64,000 bases of DNA from Echinarachnius parma (taxonomy: Eukaryota; Echinodermata; Echinoidea; Clypeasteroida; Echinarachniidae), in contig JBAMJV010008313.1 in NCBI GenBank assembly GCA_037951105.1, positions 81,757 through 145,756 on the forward strand, read 5' to 3'. Below, in pieces: positions 1 to 11,747 of the stretch. The translations under genes were made by a program, and so were the position numbers. The notes beneath the pieces are model-generated. The model searched no databases, was not told the origin of the DNA, and worked only from the letters and a program-made list of their open reading frames with translations. Numbering within the stretch: position 1 is the first letter of the stretch; each line of letters begins with the position of its first letter.

Positions 1-1598
1 CTTAAAAGAGCTGCAAAAATAGGTTTTCATAACATTTTCTTTCAGTGTTGGTAAGAACATTACTTCAATTTATCAGATAAATATCTATTTCGGCATTTTC
101 GCTCTTTGTTCTGCTTCAGTGACTGTTTCATTTATAGTCATCTATATGTCACGCTGTTACCCTAAAAACAGGTATTTTTAATATTTCTGGAAAAATATCA
201 ATGGGAATGAAATTATTTTTTGTTTCTTCTTCATTCACCCATAGAGCTATATTATGGATGCTAAATAGCAGCATTATCTTTTACCACTAATAAATCTAAG
301 CAATATCAATTTGGTCACGCTGTTACTTTTTGGGTAACAGCGTGACGCAACCTACTCTTTTTTTGCAATATCTCAAGAATCGTTGGATGGATTCTGTTCA
401 AACCTTGTACAAGACATGTATTCAGAGGTATGGATTATCTGATACATTTTGGGGCCATGAGGTCAAAGGTCTAAGGTCACAGCTAATTAATATGCAAAAA
501 ATATATTATTCTCAAGATATTTCAAGAATCCTTGAAGGATGACATGATAATTAATACTGGTATGCGTTCAGTGAAGTAGATGACCTGATTATAGAATTTG
601 GTCATGGGGTCAAAGGTCAACAGGTCAAATTATTGTAGTTTATTTTTTATCTCACAAAAAAATGCCAGAATTAATGTTAGAAAGAGTACTGTAGATAAAA
701 GAAAATTCTATGAAAATGTTTGGAGCACAGGTCAAAGGTCACTCGGATAATTACCAATTCAAACACAAAAACTTACTGACATTGAAATCATGTTACATGT
801 AACAAATCACTTGTAGATATGCACTGTGCCGACATAAAATTAAACATTTGTATGCTAATTTGAGAAATAAGGTCAAAGGTCAGATGTCAAAGGTCTAATA
901 TTTCATTGTTGCAATTAAGTTTGTATTTTGGGTTTGATATTTGATGGTTCCTCAAACTAAATTCTGAAAAAGATAGAATTTCAGTTTTGTCCAAAAACAT
1001 TTTTGATCAATAGAGGGCGCTAGGCTGCAAATTTGTGTCATGCGAACCATCATTTCAGAGCATCTGGGTTATATTACCCATTCATCTAGTTCTGTATAGA
1101 TTCTGGATGACTACATCAAAATTATATAATCTTATTCATCTCATCAATATCTCCCATATATATAACATGTACAATTCAGAGGTCACGCTGTTACCGTCAC
1201 GATGTTACCGTGCACAGATACGTTTATGATATCATATTTACTATGAACATTGGATTTTTTCTACATTTTTATTTGGATGTTCTAGCTTGATGTCTAGTAC
1301 AAAGAATCAATGTGACAAAATTGCAAAATGTTCCTGTAGTTCACAGAGTTTGCTTAGTTCCTTACCATGTAAGAAACCCATGTCTTTTTGCCGTCACACT
1401 GTTACCGCAGATATTGATATTCATAATTCATAATTTAGTGGGAATTTTGATTTTCTTTCCTATTGTAAATAATTGGTAGGATAGTGGGAACAGATGCATA
1501 TCAAAATTTGGTTCTGGACATTTTTATTTTGTGAGTTATTTAGACTTTCATCGTGAGAAACACCCTCCGACCGTCACGCTGTTACCTTGGAATTGCCC
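1..1598. mobile_element. Right part of non-autonomous DNA transposon 'element A' with a GTCACGCTGTTACC array
   Basis: This AT-rich non-coding block ends in GGAATTGCCC at 1589-1598, the same end as the complete element at 49149-49935. Bases 1-83 also match 49361-49446 inside that element, so the left end probably lies outside the window. It carries seven copies of a 13-14 bp motif GTCACGCTGTTAC(C), at 149, 314, 333 (inverted), 1182, 1196, 1393 and 1573. Two copies differ in the core (GAT, ACT). The last copy abuts the inverted end. There is no protein-coding potential. Classification as a DNA transposon is inference from ends and relatives. Confidence 0.6.
313..346. repeat. Inverted pair of the GTCACGCTGTTACC motif (hairpin)
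   Basis: GGTCACGCTGTTAC is followed within about 6 bases by GGTAACAGCGTGAC, giving a 13-bp stem made from two oppositely oriented copies of the element A motif. Confidence 0.85.
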
Positions 1599-1851
1599 TA
1601 CATGTATCTTTATCAAAATTGAAAGTGACATAGAGAGAGAGTACATAAAGAAACATATAAGGATGACTTTGAATGAAATTTCAGTCCACAAAGACCACAG
1701 CTAGTCAGAAATACACTGTATGACAGTTCTACGATTGACTATAATTTTGTCAACAACTTACTAATAAGGTATTTAGAACATTTTTTTTAATGAGACAAAT
1801 AGATGTTAAAAGATGTGCTACTGTACAGAAAATACAATTTAATCTTTAAAA

Positions 1852-2868
1852 CTAGATGGATCTTCGATTGCGCGCAATCGAAAATTATGCCTCCGCTATC
1901 ACACGATTTTTAATATCAAGCCCAAATTAACATGCACTGAATTAATTTTTGACCATATGACCCCAATCTTTGATTGTTCTTTAAAAAACATTCAGGCACC
2001 AAGTTTGAATGAATTCTGACATTTAGTTCTTGGGATTTTGGCATTACAAGCTTTTTTACATGTATAATGAGTCCCGTGACCTTGACCTCAACCTCATGAC
2101 CCCAACATTTATGGGTACGTTGACTCCTTATGATACATTCAGGTACCAAGTTTAATTGAAATCTGACATTCAGTTCTTGAAATTTTGCCATTACAAGCCA
2201 TTTTCGCACACATATTGAGTCCTGTGACCGTAACCTTTGACCTCATGACCCCCCAAATCTAATCAGATCATTGGCACCCCGAAATGTACACTCATACCAA
2301 GTTTGAAATTGATCCGTCAACCAGTGCTTCAGATATCGCAAGAATGAGGCATATTTGCACATACATTGCGTCCTGTGACCTTGAACTTTGACCTCATGAA
2401 CCCCAAAATCTAATCAGATCATTGCCTCCTCAATATCTACACTAATACCAAGTTTGAATTTGATCCGTCAACCAGTTCTTGAGATATCGAGAGAACGAGG
2501 CATTTTTGCATTTATATTGAGTCCTGTCACCTTGAACTTTGACCTCATGATCCCTAAAATCTAATCAGATCATTGTCACCCCAATATGTACACTCATACC
2601 AAGTTTGAATTTGATCCGTCAACCAGTTCTTGAGATATCGAGAGAACGAGGCATTTTTGCATTTATATTGAGTCCTGTCACCTTGAACTTTGACCTCATG
2701 ATCCCTAAAATCTAATCAGATCATTGTCACCCCAATATGTACACTCATACCAAGTTTGAATTTGATCCCTCAACCAGTTCTTGAGATATTGCGAGAACGA
2801 AAACGGGACGGACGGACGTACGAACAACCCGAAAACATAATGCCTCCGGCAACTTCGTTGGCGGAGGC
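1852..2868 (-). repeat. Dispersed TGACCT-type repeat with internal tandem units
   Basis: The block starts near GATGGATCTTCGATTGCGCG and ends in a CGGACGGACG stretch followed by an inverted TGCCTCCG/CGGAGGC pair. In between are several units of about 120-130 bp, each with TGACCTCATGAC-type sequence and an AGTTTGAATTTGATCCGTCA core. Relatives in this window lie at 20195-21045, 31965-32582 and 54220-54425. No coding capacity is seen. Confidence 0.8.
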
Positions 2869-3102
2869 TTACAAATTGACAATTATAGATTAGCATTAAA
2901 TCTACATGTAATAGAGGGGCAAAGTTTAAACATAGCACTACATTGCTAGTACTGTGTACATCACCTCAGAGATGTTAAGTATTTTATTGCCAGATCATGT
3001 GGCCCAAAATAGTTCCCTTAGTCTTTTATTGTAAACAGTATGCCTTCACACGATAAATGCATGAACTATGAAATGAGGCTTATATGAATCCTGTCTGCAA
3101 AA

Positions 3103-3870
3103 GGGCCATTCTTTGAAAAGTGAAACTTTTTCGGAAAAATTGAAGTTTTATTTTTCTGTAGTTTTGTTCCATTTTTGGAATGATCCATGTGTAAAGTTTC
3201 ATGAAATACATGATTTGAAGTTTAAAATGAAACTTTTTTACTCATTTGCATAAATTTACATATTTCAATATGTTTCTAATAATCATAATTCAGAAAATAA
3301 TCAAGATATCAAAAGGATAATTAGCAAGCTCATTCTTCTCACTTTCCTGTACAGGTTGATACCAACTTTGTAAAAATTCAACCTTTCATTCTTTTCTAAA
3401 CCCGATATTATAAAATTCCCATTTTTCCATTCATATTGTACATGTCACACACGTGACCACCCCAAAATGTCACACACGTGACCAGACGTTGCCACATAAT
3501 TAAGTACTATAAAAAACAACGGTTTGATATAATTCTCATTCATTGCTATTGTTGTACTTACAAATGTATAGTACTTCTCTGGTAATAAGATGAACATTAT
3601 AGCTATTCATATTTTAAAGAATTTTCCAAATGAAATTTAGTTATGAAAAAAGCGCTCCGTGCGAAGTCACACACGTGACCCATGCCATTTGACCTCTGAC
3701 ATTGAGTTACGTAATCCTTATAAAATCTTTTGTGTTAAGTTTCAAAGACTACACCATATTCAAGTCACATATGAAGTAAAAATCATTATAGTCTCATACT
3801 TACTGAAATATAAGCATCCCATTTCAAAATTTGTCATGTTTTGGGTCACACACGTGACCAAGAATGGCCC
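3103..3870. mobile_element. Complete non-autonomous DNA transposon 'element B' with a GTCACACACGTGACC array
   Basis: Inverted ends are GGGCCATTCTT (3103-3113) and AAGAATGGCCC (3860-3870). They are flanked by AAAA on both sides (3099-3102 and 3871-3874), a candidate 4-bp target duplication. Four copies of GTCACACACGTGACC(A) lie at 3444, 3469, 3666 and 3845, the last touching the right end. Length (768 bp) and layout match the element at 49149-49935, but the motif core differs. The AAAA duplication alone is weak because the flanks are A-rich. Confidence 0.65.
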
Positions 3871-3951
3871 AAAAAATGTTCCCGATTCAAGTATTTCAGC
3901 AAACATAACGTAAATGCCGCCGAGTCAATAAGCCAGTTCGTAGTTACAATC

Positions 3952-3963
3952 TGCGCATGCGCG
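3952..3963. promoter_or_regulatory. NRF-1-like palindrome TGCGCATGCGCG
   Basis: An exact match to the core NRF-1 consensus (GCGCATGCGC) sits in a CpG-rich pocket just inside the TIR element. No coding exon was recognised beside it, so promoter function is only a possibility. Confidence 0.3.
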
Positions 3964-4570
3964 TAATTACTGCTCTCTACGGCCAGATTCCATCGATCGC
4001 GAGAATCAAAGGAGCCACACGTGCAATTGAATGCGAATTATTTGTTTACGTTTTTTTAATCTGGATCAGGATCAAAATCAGCCCATCGTTTTTGTATTCA
4101 CCCCATCCAAGGTTAATAGCATAATATGTACTATTTCATAGAACAAGAACCGGTTTGATAGAATGTGTTATTCATGTGTAATGATATTTATTGATCAATA
4201 ATTTCACCGAGCCTTGCTCGACCTGGCTATATAGCACGCGCGTATTAGCACGCACGTATTATCGTATTCCGCTTAATGCTGCACTATCCAACGCAAAAAC
4301 AGTTTTTGCCGACTGATTTCTCTCTCCATTTATTAGCAAATGCAAACAAAATTTTGTTTATGTGATCCACAATGTATATAAATTGATAATGATTACCGAC
4401 TTTCTTGTTTTGAAGACCGCTACATGTAGAAAGAAATATTATATCCCGTCTGTTTTCCTTCCGATTGCGTCCTAAAACATATGCGTTCAATTATATAATA
4501 TAGATACTGCATGATTTAGATACAATAGCTGGATATATAATTATATAGATAGATATAGATTAGATTAGAT

Positions 4571-4717
<147 letters not shown>

Positions 4718-5206
4718 ATATTTTAAACGGTACATTGTACGAATGGGCGGTATGCTTATCGCCCGCCTTGTAGCATTATTGCGTGTAAATGATTCACCTG
4801 GATTTTTCACAAGAAAGTTGATATGGGGAAAAATCGGTAAATTCTTGAATATACTTTACAACAAATGTGTTCTTTATGAGTTTATGCAGCTGCTCGTATT
4901 TTTTCCACTTTGATTGTATGCATCTAATGTTTGTTTTCTGCTGTCAAACTAAACTTATCCGGTAATATGACATGATACCATACACTTAACTGTACGTTGA
5001 TGCCCGTTGATCTGAGTTGATGGAACATCGGACTACGCCCTCAGCGTCACCCAAGCTCCTTGGTCTAATTACGAACTGGCTTATATCCCCACCATTCCCA
5101 GAAAAGTGCCATACACTGATATACAAAATACTGCAATCATTTGTCAATGTGCAAGTGTGGAGAGATTATCGAGCTGGAGGCATGACATCTGAATAAGTGA
5201 TCTTAA

Positions 5207-5634
5207 AGGGTACCACCACCCAAAAATAATATTCTTATTATAGAAAGGTAACTGTACTATTCCATTCCTTCAACAAGTTCACAAAAATATGTTTTCAGAA
5301 AAAATATATAATTGGAAAACGCATCACCATTCTCAACCATGCGTTCATGCGGTCTGAATTGCGAAGACTATAATGTGTGCACAGCCAGAGCGCTCTGTGC
5401 AGAGCGAATGAATCATCCGGGATTATATTGACGTACGCGTGAATAGCATTGGCGCACTCGCAAATGCTTGGCCCGTATGGAACCAGGAAATAGCAGTGGT
5501 TCCGTAAGTGGTGGAAATTAATTGCTTTGTTTATGAATTACACAACCCTTTGCAAAATGTCGGGTATCTATTTGATATCACAAAACGGTACCAAAACATA
5601 TAATAATGTGTTTTCCTTTGCCTGGTGGTCCCCT
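5207..5634. mobile_element. TTAA-flanked MITE, family T1, copy 1
   Basis: AGGGTACCACCACCC at the left and GCCTGGTGGTCCCCT at the right form imperfect inverted ends, with TTAA immediately outside each (5203-5206, 5635-5638). The 428-bp interior is non-coding. Copies lie at 6790-7195, 53217-53654 and 56773-57148, with a fragment at 53693-53777. TTAA targets are known for piggyBac and Kolobok superfamilies; which one applies is not resolved. Confidence 0.8.
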
Positions 5635-6329
5635 TTAAAGCCAGTGGAAAAAATACACAGGGGCTCAGGGCAATTAGAAGCAATTGGAAATCTGTAGAAA
5701 ACATACATGAACAATGTTTTATTGGCCTAATTGATATTGTTGAAAATCTGAATCTTAAAATTAAACACATAAAAATAAGCCGGAAGTTCCATGTATAAAT
5801 GTCAGTGCTGCTGAGACTGTATGCCTGCATCCTCCCAGCTAGGTGTGTGTGACTACACACTCAAGATGACTGGGCATCACCTTTCCTTACATACTGTACA
5901 AATGTATGCTTTATTTTAAGTGCAGATAGATTAATTTTGTATACATACCCGACTATATTTAGGCATTCTTCTGCCAACACATCACCTTCGCAGATGAAAT
6001 ATATATATCTTTCACTTTGAAGGCAATGAAAGCAAATATATCACAGTTCTTGTAAACTTGAGGGGTTTTCTAAGGCTGTTATTTTGTATTATATCAGGGT
6101 CACCTCTCTCCATGAATTCTATGACAGGTGAATGGGAGCACCCGAGGTGGAGGGTTAATTTTTAAGTGCACTGTTGTTGTCACTAACACTGTTGCCATGG
6201 TGAAATATTTTAGATTGGTGCAATTAAATGCATGTGTAATTATGAGCTCCCATCATACCTCACACCAAGGACATATACATGTATTATGCAACGCATTAGG
6301 CAGGCACACGTCTAGATTCTTCTGAGTGC

Positions 6330-7260
6330 AATGTACTTACTACTACGTACTTTGTAGAGGCTCTACGAACAGGATTATTGATTAATTGTGAAGAGTTTTA
6401 ATGCATGTTCCCTTCCACAATCACATCCTCTCATATAAAAACATACATGACACAGCCATACATTTGCCCACAAGTTGATGCTGTGTTTCTTGTGAACTTG
6501 ATCCCTCTAAGTCCCTCCTTAATGGGATAAGAAATGAATTATTGATTAATTGTGAAGGGCTTTAATGCACATTCCTTCCACTTAATACCCACCCATACAT
6601 GATTGTGGCTCAAACATGACACTACCTTTACATATTTATCAGTTTTATAGATTTCTTGAAGATCGAACCTGTTCCTTCTACCTCTAAGTAAGTCCCTCCT
6701 TAATCGACTAGGAAAGGGATTATTGATTCACTGTGAAGAGTTTTAATGCATGTTCTTTTCCACTTTAATATAAACATGGAATCAAAAAAAGGGTACCACC
6801 ACTCAAAAAGAATATTCTTATTATATATAAAAGGTAATATTTTTATGTCCATTCCACCAAAAAGTTCAGAAAAATTATATAATTGGAAAACGCATCACCA
6901 TACTACAACATGTGTTCATGGGTCTGCATACGAAGACTTTTTTTGTCTAGGATGAACGCATCGTCCGTGATTCTACTGTCTCAAAACTTACGCGTGAATA
7001 CAATTGGCGCCACTCGAAGACGTTTAGCGCATACGGAACCATGAGGCCATAATGGTTCCGTAAGTGGTGGTAATTAATTGCACTGTTTAAGAATTACACA
7101 ACCCTTTGGAAAGTGCTGAGCATAGATATAATTTGATATCACACAACGGTATCAAAACATATAATTATGTGTGGTTCTTTGCCTGGTGGTCCCCTTTATC
7201 CTATTAAAAGGTTTTAACATTTCCCCCAGTAGATAACACCTGATCCCTCCAAGTCCCTCA
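6330..7260. repeat. Degenerate tandem repeat of about 170-180 bp, interrupted by a MITE
   Basis: The phrase TTATTGATTAATTGTGAAG followed by TTTTAATGCATG recurs near 6375, 6540 and 6720, and AAGTCCCTCCTTAAT recurs near 6509, 6690 and 7250. The third unit is split by the T1 MITE at 6790-7195. No gene is seen. Confidence 0.6.
6790..7195. mobile_element. TTAA-type MITE, family T1, copy 2
   Basis: Same ends and orientation as copy 1 (GGGTACCACCAC...GCCTGGTGGTCCCCT). The flanking TTAA is degraded. It is inserted in the third unit of the local tandem repeat. Confidence 0.75.
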
Positions 7261-8575
7261 TTAATCGGTTGTTCAATGGCAGAAATTCAGATGACAAATT
7301 TGACTAATCAATGCAAATTTCATAAATGATCTCACTGAAAAATTGTTCAACTACAAGAGAAAAATCAAAATTTGCATCTATAGGCAAGTCATTTTTCTGT
7401 TGGGGCAAGTAAAATGAGAAGATTTATGATTTTACTTGCGTGAAGGGGCCAGTACATCTGAAAAGTAAGTGTAGAGGCTTGGCTAGATGGTTTAGAAGCA
7501 TAAGTTAGATCAACTTAATTTAAAACCTGGATATGAGTCACAATTTCGCTTATTTAATCACTTAATTATTATTATTAGATCATATTCTTTACAAAAGTAC
7601 ATGGCAAGTATTACATAATTCTGAGATCATTTTTATCTATATTCTGTTATAAAACTTCCAGAAAAAATATCTCAAAATATCTCATAATGTCTAAAAAAAA
7701 ATACTATGTCTACATCTATAGTAGATCATATTATAGGTAAAAGTTCTGCTCGCGCTTTGCGTGCTACTACGATTTGGCGTCCTTGGAGACGCCTTTTGTA
7801 TTTGTTGATGCATAATTATAAATTAAAATGAGTCAGTTTGACAAAGGCCTATGGCTGAAATATTACCGGGTAAAAAATTCATGGAGTATTAACTTTCGTT
7901 GTTTTCTTATATAGTAGATCATAGTTTCTCTGTCAACATACAAGAGCTCTCATGTAAAATCCGACCTCGGTTATCTGGCCATCATTTATGATCAAACCCG
8001 TTATGTTCGCTATTTTTTGTTTGTTTTTTTACTTCACGTACACCTTAAAATGTTTCTCGAACCTCAGTCAAAACTCAAAAGTCATGAAATGTAAGTTTAC
8101 ACAAAACTTGTGCGATGTATGTTAGGTGTTACACAAAACTTGACTAATTTACAATTGGTACATGGCTAACATGGCTATCACATGCTGATGTGAATTGGAT
8201 GTGCTTGCCTTCGTCACTGAACGTGTTGCTGCATGCTATGATTATGAACAAAATGTTGAACATGCGATGTTTTGAATGTTTGTTGAATGTGCGTTGCACG
8301 CTCATCACGTCACACATCAATTGCCCATCCACCCATACATTATCATAATCATGAGCTAGTAAATAGGCATCAAAATTAGTGATTGATTTTCTGACAAATC
8401 ATCAAATGATCACATTTCACAGCACAAACAAAACAGATAAAGTGGTCTTCCTTTGTGTTAGAGGAAATCTGAATTAAGTTGATTCATCATCGGAGATGTA
8501 GGTCTCATACAATTACAAACATTCCTCTGTCCTCTGCCCTATTCCCAACCTGATCTTGATTCTATTCATGGATAT
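7260..8575. other. AT-rich intergenic DNA, nothing recognised
   Basis: There is no exon-like frame with splice sites, no RNA gene and no clear repeat boundary. A short CG-rich hairpin (GGCGTC...GACGCC, near 7777-7796) is the only local structure noticed. Confidence 0.5.
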
Positions 8576-8579
8576 TTCA

Positions 8580-8880
8580 GCCGTCCCGGTCCCTGAACCG
8601 ATTTTGATCAAACAAAGTTAATTTTGTCATTAAATTGTGTGCTCTTCCAAATTTTACACTCCAAATTTTACACTCTTTTTTACACAATTTTGTATGAAAG
8701 ATGGTTGAAACCAATGACATGTCAATGATCTTTTAGAGAACGCCAACTTGTGTTTTTACGGCCATTTTCAAATGATAACCAGGTTTTTACTTAGTTGTTT
8801 GTAATTTTCTATACCTTTCGAGCATGGTGGAGATATAACTATTAGTTTGTACTGTAATGGTGCAGGTTTTGGTTAATACA
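8580..8880. repeat. Dispersed repeat family F, partial copy
   Basis: It shares GAACCGATTTTGATCAAA and the TTTCGAGCATGGTGGAGATA stretch with 39640-40190, 58690-59160, 60700-60970 and 63257-63949. The full-length member has TTAA-type outer ends near AAAGGGGAATGGTTAAG. It is non-coding. Confidence 0.6.
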
Positions 8881-9084
8881 AATCAGTTTGACAAATGAAA
8901 AAAAAATGTACTTTAAAGTTTAACAAATGAACAAAAATTTAAAAAACAAGTGAGAGTGGAGACTGTGTCCGTGCAGGCATTAGAGAGTAATTTACCCATC
9001 TACTCACACTTGTCAGGATATCATTAACTAAATTTAATTTACCTGGCTCCTGAAATATCTTCTGAATATGAATGATTGTCAGTG

Positions 9085-9570
9085 TTTCGAACTGATCAGT
9101 TTGATCAGCTGGCGATGGCTTCAGACGTCAGTCCGGGTACCGGAGAGTTGTGGGTCAAGGCGCAGGCAAAGAGCGCCTAGCCTACTGCTGCGATGATTCT
9201 GAGTGAGTGTTAGTGAATTTCCAATATCGAGATCCGAGACAACACCAACGGTACTGGTGTGAACAATTCTTGACTCTTTAATGATTTTAAAGTCTCAAAC
9301 TCCACGATGCATGAAACTTGTTAAAAACTCCAGGGAAATAGCTTCTGCTTTGTGGAATTTGTAGCTGGATTCGATGGCGCTCAAGCCTCCAACTTCGTCG
9401 GATATGCGAGTACGTACCGTACGCTCCTTGCGAATTGCATGCGCGCACTGTATGTTTTTTCGCACACAAACGAACCGTAAAGGTACCGTACCACACGGTC
9501 GCAGCTAGCTAGGTAGCGATAGAAGGGTCATTTGATGAGAAGCCAGCGGGCTGCGCCTGGCTGCAATGAC
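9085..9570. other. CpG-rich pocket, possible promoter or first exon, unproven
   Basis: GC and CpG content rise sharply against the AT-rich surroundings. At 9114 an ATG with good context opens a 22-codon frame (MASDVSPGTGELWVKAQ...), and GCATGCGCGC near 9437 is NRF-1-like. No downstream exon continues it convincingly. It lies about 2 kb upstream of TRMT1 and could be a distal promoter or an unrelated relic. Confidence 0.2.
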
Positions 9571-9952
9571 CGGTACGGTAGCGCTGGCCGACTCACACTG
9601 CACAGAGCATGATCAAAAGTCTGTGGTCTAGGCAATTAAAGTTGAGAGCAAATTAAATTGATTTACCGAGTTAATGCTTACCATGTGATGATTCTAAATA
9701 TTTATGTTGAAATATTCTATAATTTTGTGGAATTTATCAAAGTGTAAATATAGTTTAAACTTCAAAAATATTTCCAATTAAAATTATATTTTGATTGGCA
9801 ACAAAGATGGCAGCGCCCTGTGCACATTGACATTGTGTATCATGTGCATGTGGTGGAAGATTTGGACCCTCTTTCAATGAACTTCGTCTTCGACTTCGTA
9901 CATCTGTTACGACATCCCGTATCCTTTTCTTCTGTGGTTATGTGTGTGTGTG

Positions 9953-9971
9953 TGGGGGGGGGGGGGGGGGG
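9953..9971. repeat. Poly-G tract after a (TG)n run
   Basis: A (TG) run passes directly into a run of about 19 G. Similar tracts recur at 11827 (C), 19618, 41175, 41505, 41598, 41690, 42480, 42830 and 63311. Confidence 0.9.
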
Positions 9972-10286
9972 TATACAATGTGTTTGATTTGAAGTATTAA
10001 TAAATATCCACTGAAAGTGAAATGCTGAACTTGTCTTGAAATTGTATTAAAGTTTTAAACTACTATTACTAGTATGGTATTGGGTCCTATTACCGGATAC
10101 CATTTCTTTATGCCATGAAAACGATCAACATGAAGAACAGAGATTTGAATAAACCACAAATAAGTGATCTATATATTCTCAAGATAAAGAATTGATAACT
10201 TATTTCGTAGAAAAAAGCGGCAAACTTACGCAAATTGAACTTTTACGGCACCCTTTCAAGAAAGCAGAATTTTTTGTAGCGCACAA

Positions 10287-10548
10287 ACCGGGTTGTATTA
10301 ACCGGACGCACCAAACGTGAATGTTTTGCATGGGAATGTCATTGACATGCGCGCTGCCACTGGTGCGCGGCAAAACGTGCGTATAACGCCTCGGGGCGCT
10401 TATTTTCTTTGAGAAATGGTGGAAAATGTTTGCTAAACATCCATTTATTATCCTCCGTTAATGCCGACTTTCAAATTCAACTTTCAAAATTCGAACGTTT
10501 TTCCTATTGGAATTTGCATGTACGGTAATACAACCCGTTCGGTATTGC
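10287..10548. mobile_element. Short TIR element
   Basis: ACCGGGTTGTATTAACCGG at the left is matched inversely by CCGTTCGG/GGTAATACAACCC at the right (about 10526-10545). The interior is non-coding and CpG-rich, with a TGCGCGGC stretch. Confidence 0.45.
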
Positions 10549-11642
10549 AACCCCTTGCTATACTTTTATTTATTAAGACTAGTCAGTAAAAAGACTTAGT
10601 CTGATTCTGAATTCAATTTAGTTGATCACAGATCAGTGAGAAATAATACTGAGTTAGTGTAAGTTTAATACTATTGTATGGTCAGGGCATCGCATCTAAG
10701 TTTGCGCGGCATTCAAGTGCGCACGGCATTCCTAATTGACTTTGCGCGTGCTTGAAAATGCTTGTAAACTATGGTCTATGCTGTAAAATGCATAAAAGAA
10801 AGCTTGCGCGCGAACTTCGATCCGATGCCCCTTTCTTTTTACCGATTAAAATGAAAGGGTTTCGAAAACCGGACTAAATATAGATCGAATACATTATTGA
10901 GCAATCACAAACTAAGTCAAAACGAAAACATGTTCATTATTATGGCTGCTACAAAATATTCTGAATAACCTGGTATGAGAATCATAATTAACATCGGGGT
11001 ATTTCTTTCCAAAATGTTGCGTTAAAAGTTATGTGTGCGAACTTCGATGCCCCCATCATACATGAAGTAAGTTAGATTGTCACTTGTGTCTGATTTTGAA
11101 TTTGAGTTTGAGTTTGACTGACTGCATCAATGTTTGAGTCTGAGACACCTATTTCTGTATTTTGTATTTGTATACATTTTTGTGTCATCACGTAATGCAT
11201 ACCTTGACCTTGCAACTGTAACTGTAAGGCACTAGTTTCAATTTGGAGAGTTTTTAAAGAGGCAAGACTTCGCCTCATCAAAATTAAATAATTGCTAAAA
11301 TGTTTACAAATTAAAAAAACATTACGTCAAACAGTTTACAAATGTTTACACTAATACAGATAAATAGAGTCAACAACACTCGCAACTAGCATGCATTTGC
11401 AATTTTGCATGTCATGGAACTTTTTTTAGTTTAATAAAATTTATTAGATCAATCAAAAACTTATTGCATCTTGCTGTAATGTTTTGTCTTTTTGCATTTT
11501 TGCAGGCCTACGGACCTATACAAATATATAAATATGAACCTGTATTTTGAAACCTTAACATAAATATCAAATCTTCAGCATTCATTGTTAAATCGTAGCA
11601 TGCAGCCAAGCATTTCTATGGTGATGTTTAGATCAGCAGGAC

Positions 11643-11747
11643 ATGATCAGATTTAAGTTACTGCAGAGACTGATCAGTTTCCCAGCTTCATACGGACAGC
11701 ACTTCAGAAACATTTCTCCCATATCCGCTTGTAAAGTTCTTCAAAAG
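11643..11747 (+). CDS. TRMT1: TRMT1 exon 1: probable mitochondrial presequence
   Basis: The ATG follows an in-frame TGA at 11622 and opens 35 codons ([18 protein letters not shown]...) rich in R/K/S and free of acidic residues, ending at AAAG|GTAAAT. Joining to an acceptor after TAG at 12167 gives 13 further non-acidic residues and then Met49 in frame. Known TRM1 enzymes are dual-targeted through alternative starts, which fits. The acceptor choice is inferred; other AGs nearby (12184, 12187, 12192) break the frame. Confidence 0.6.
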
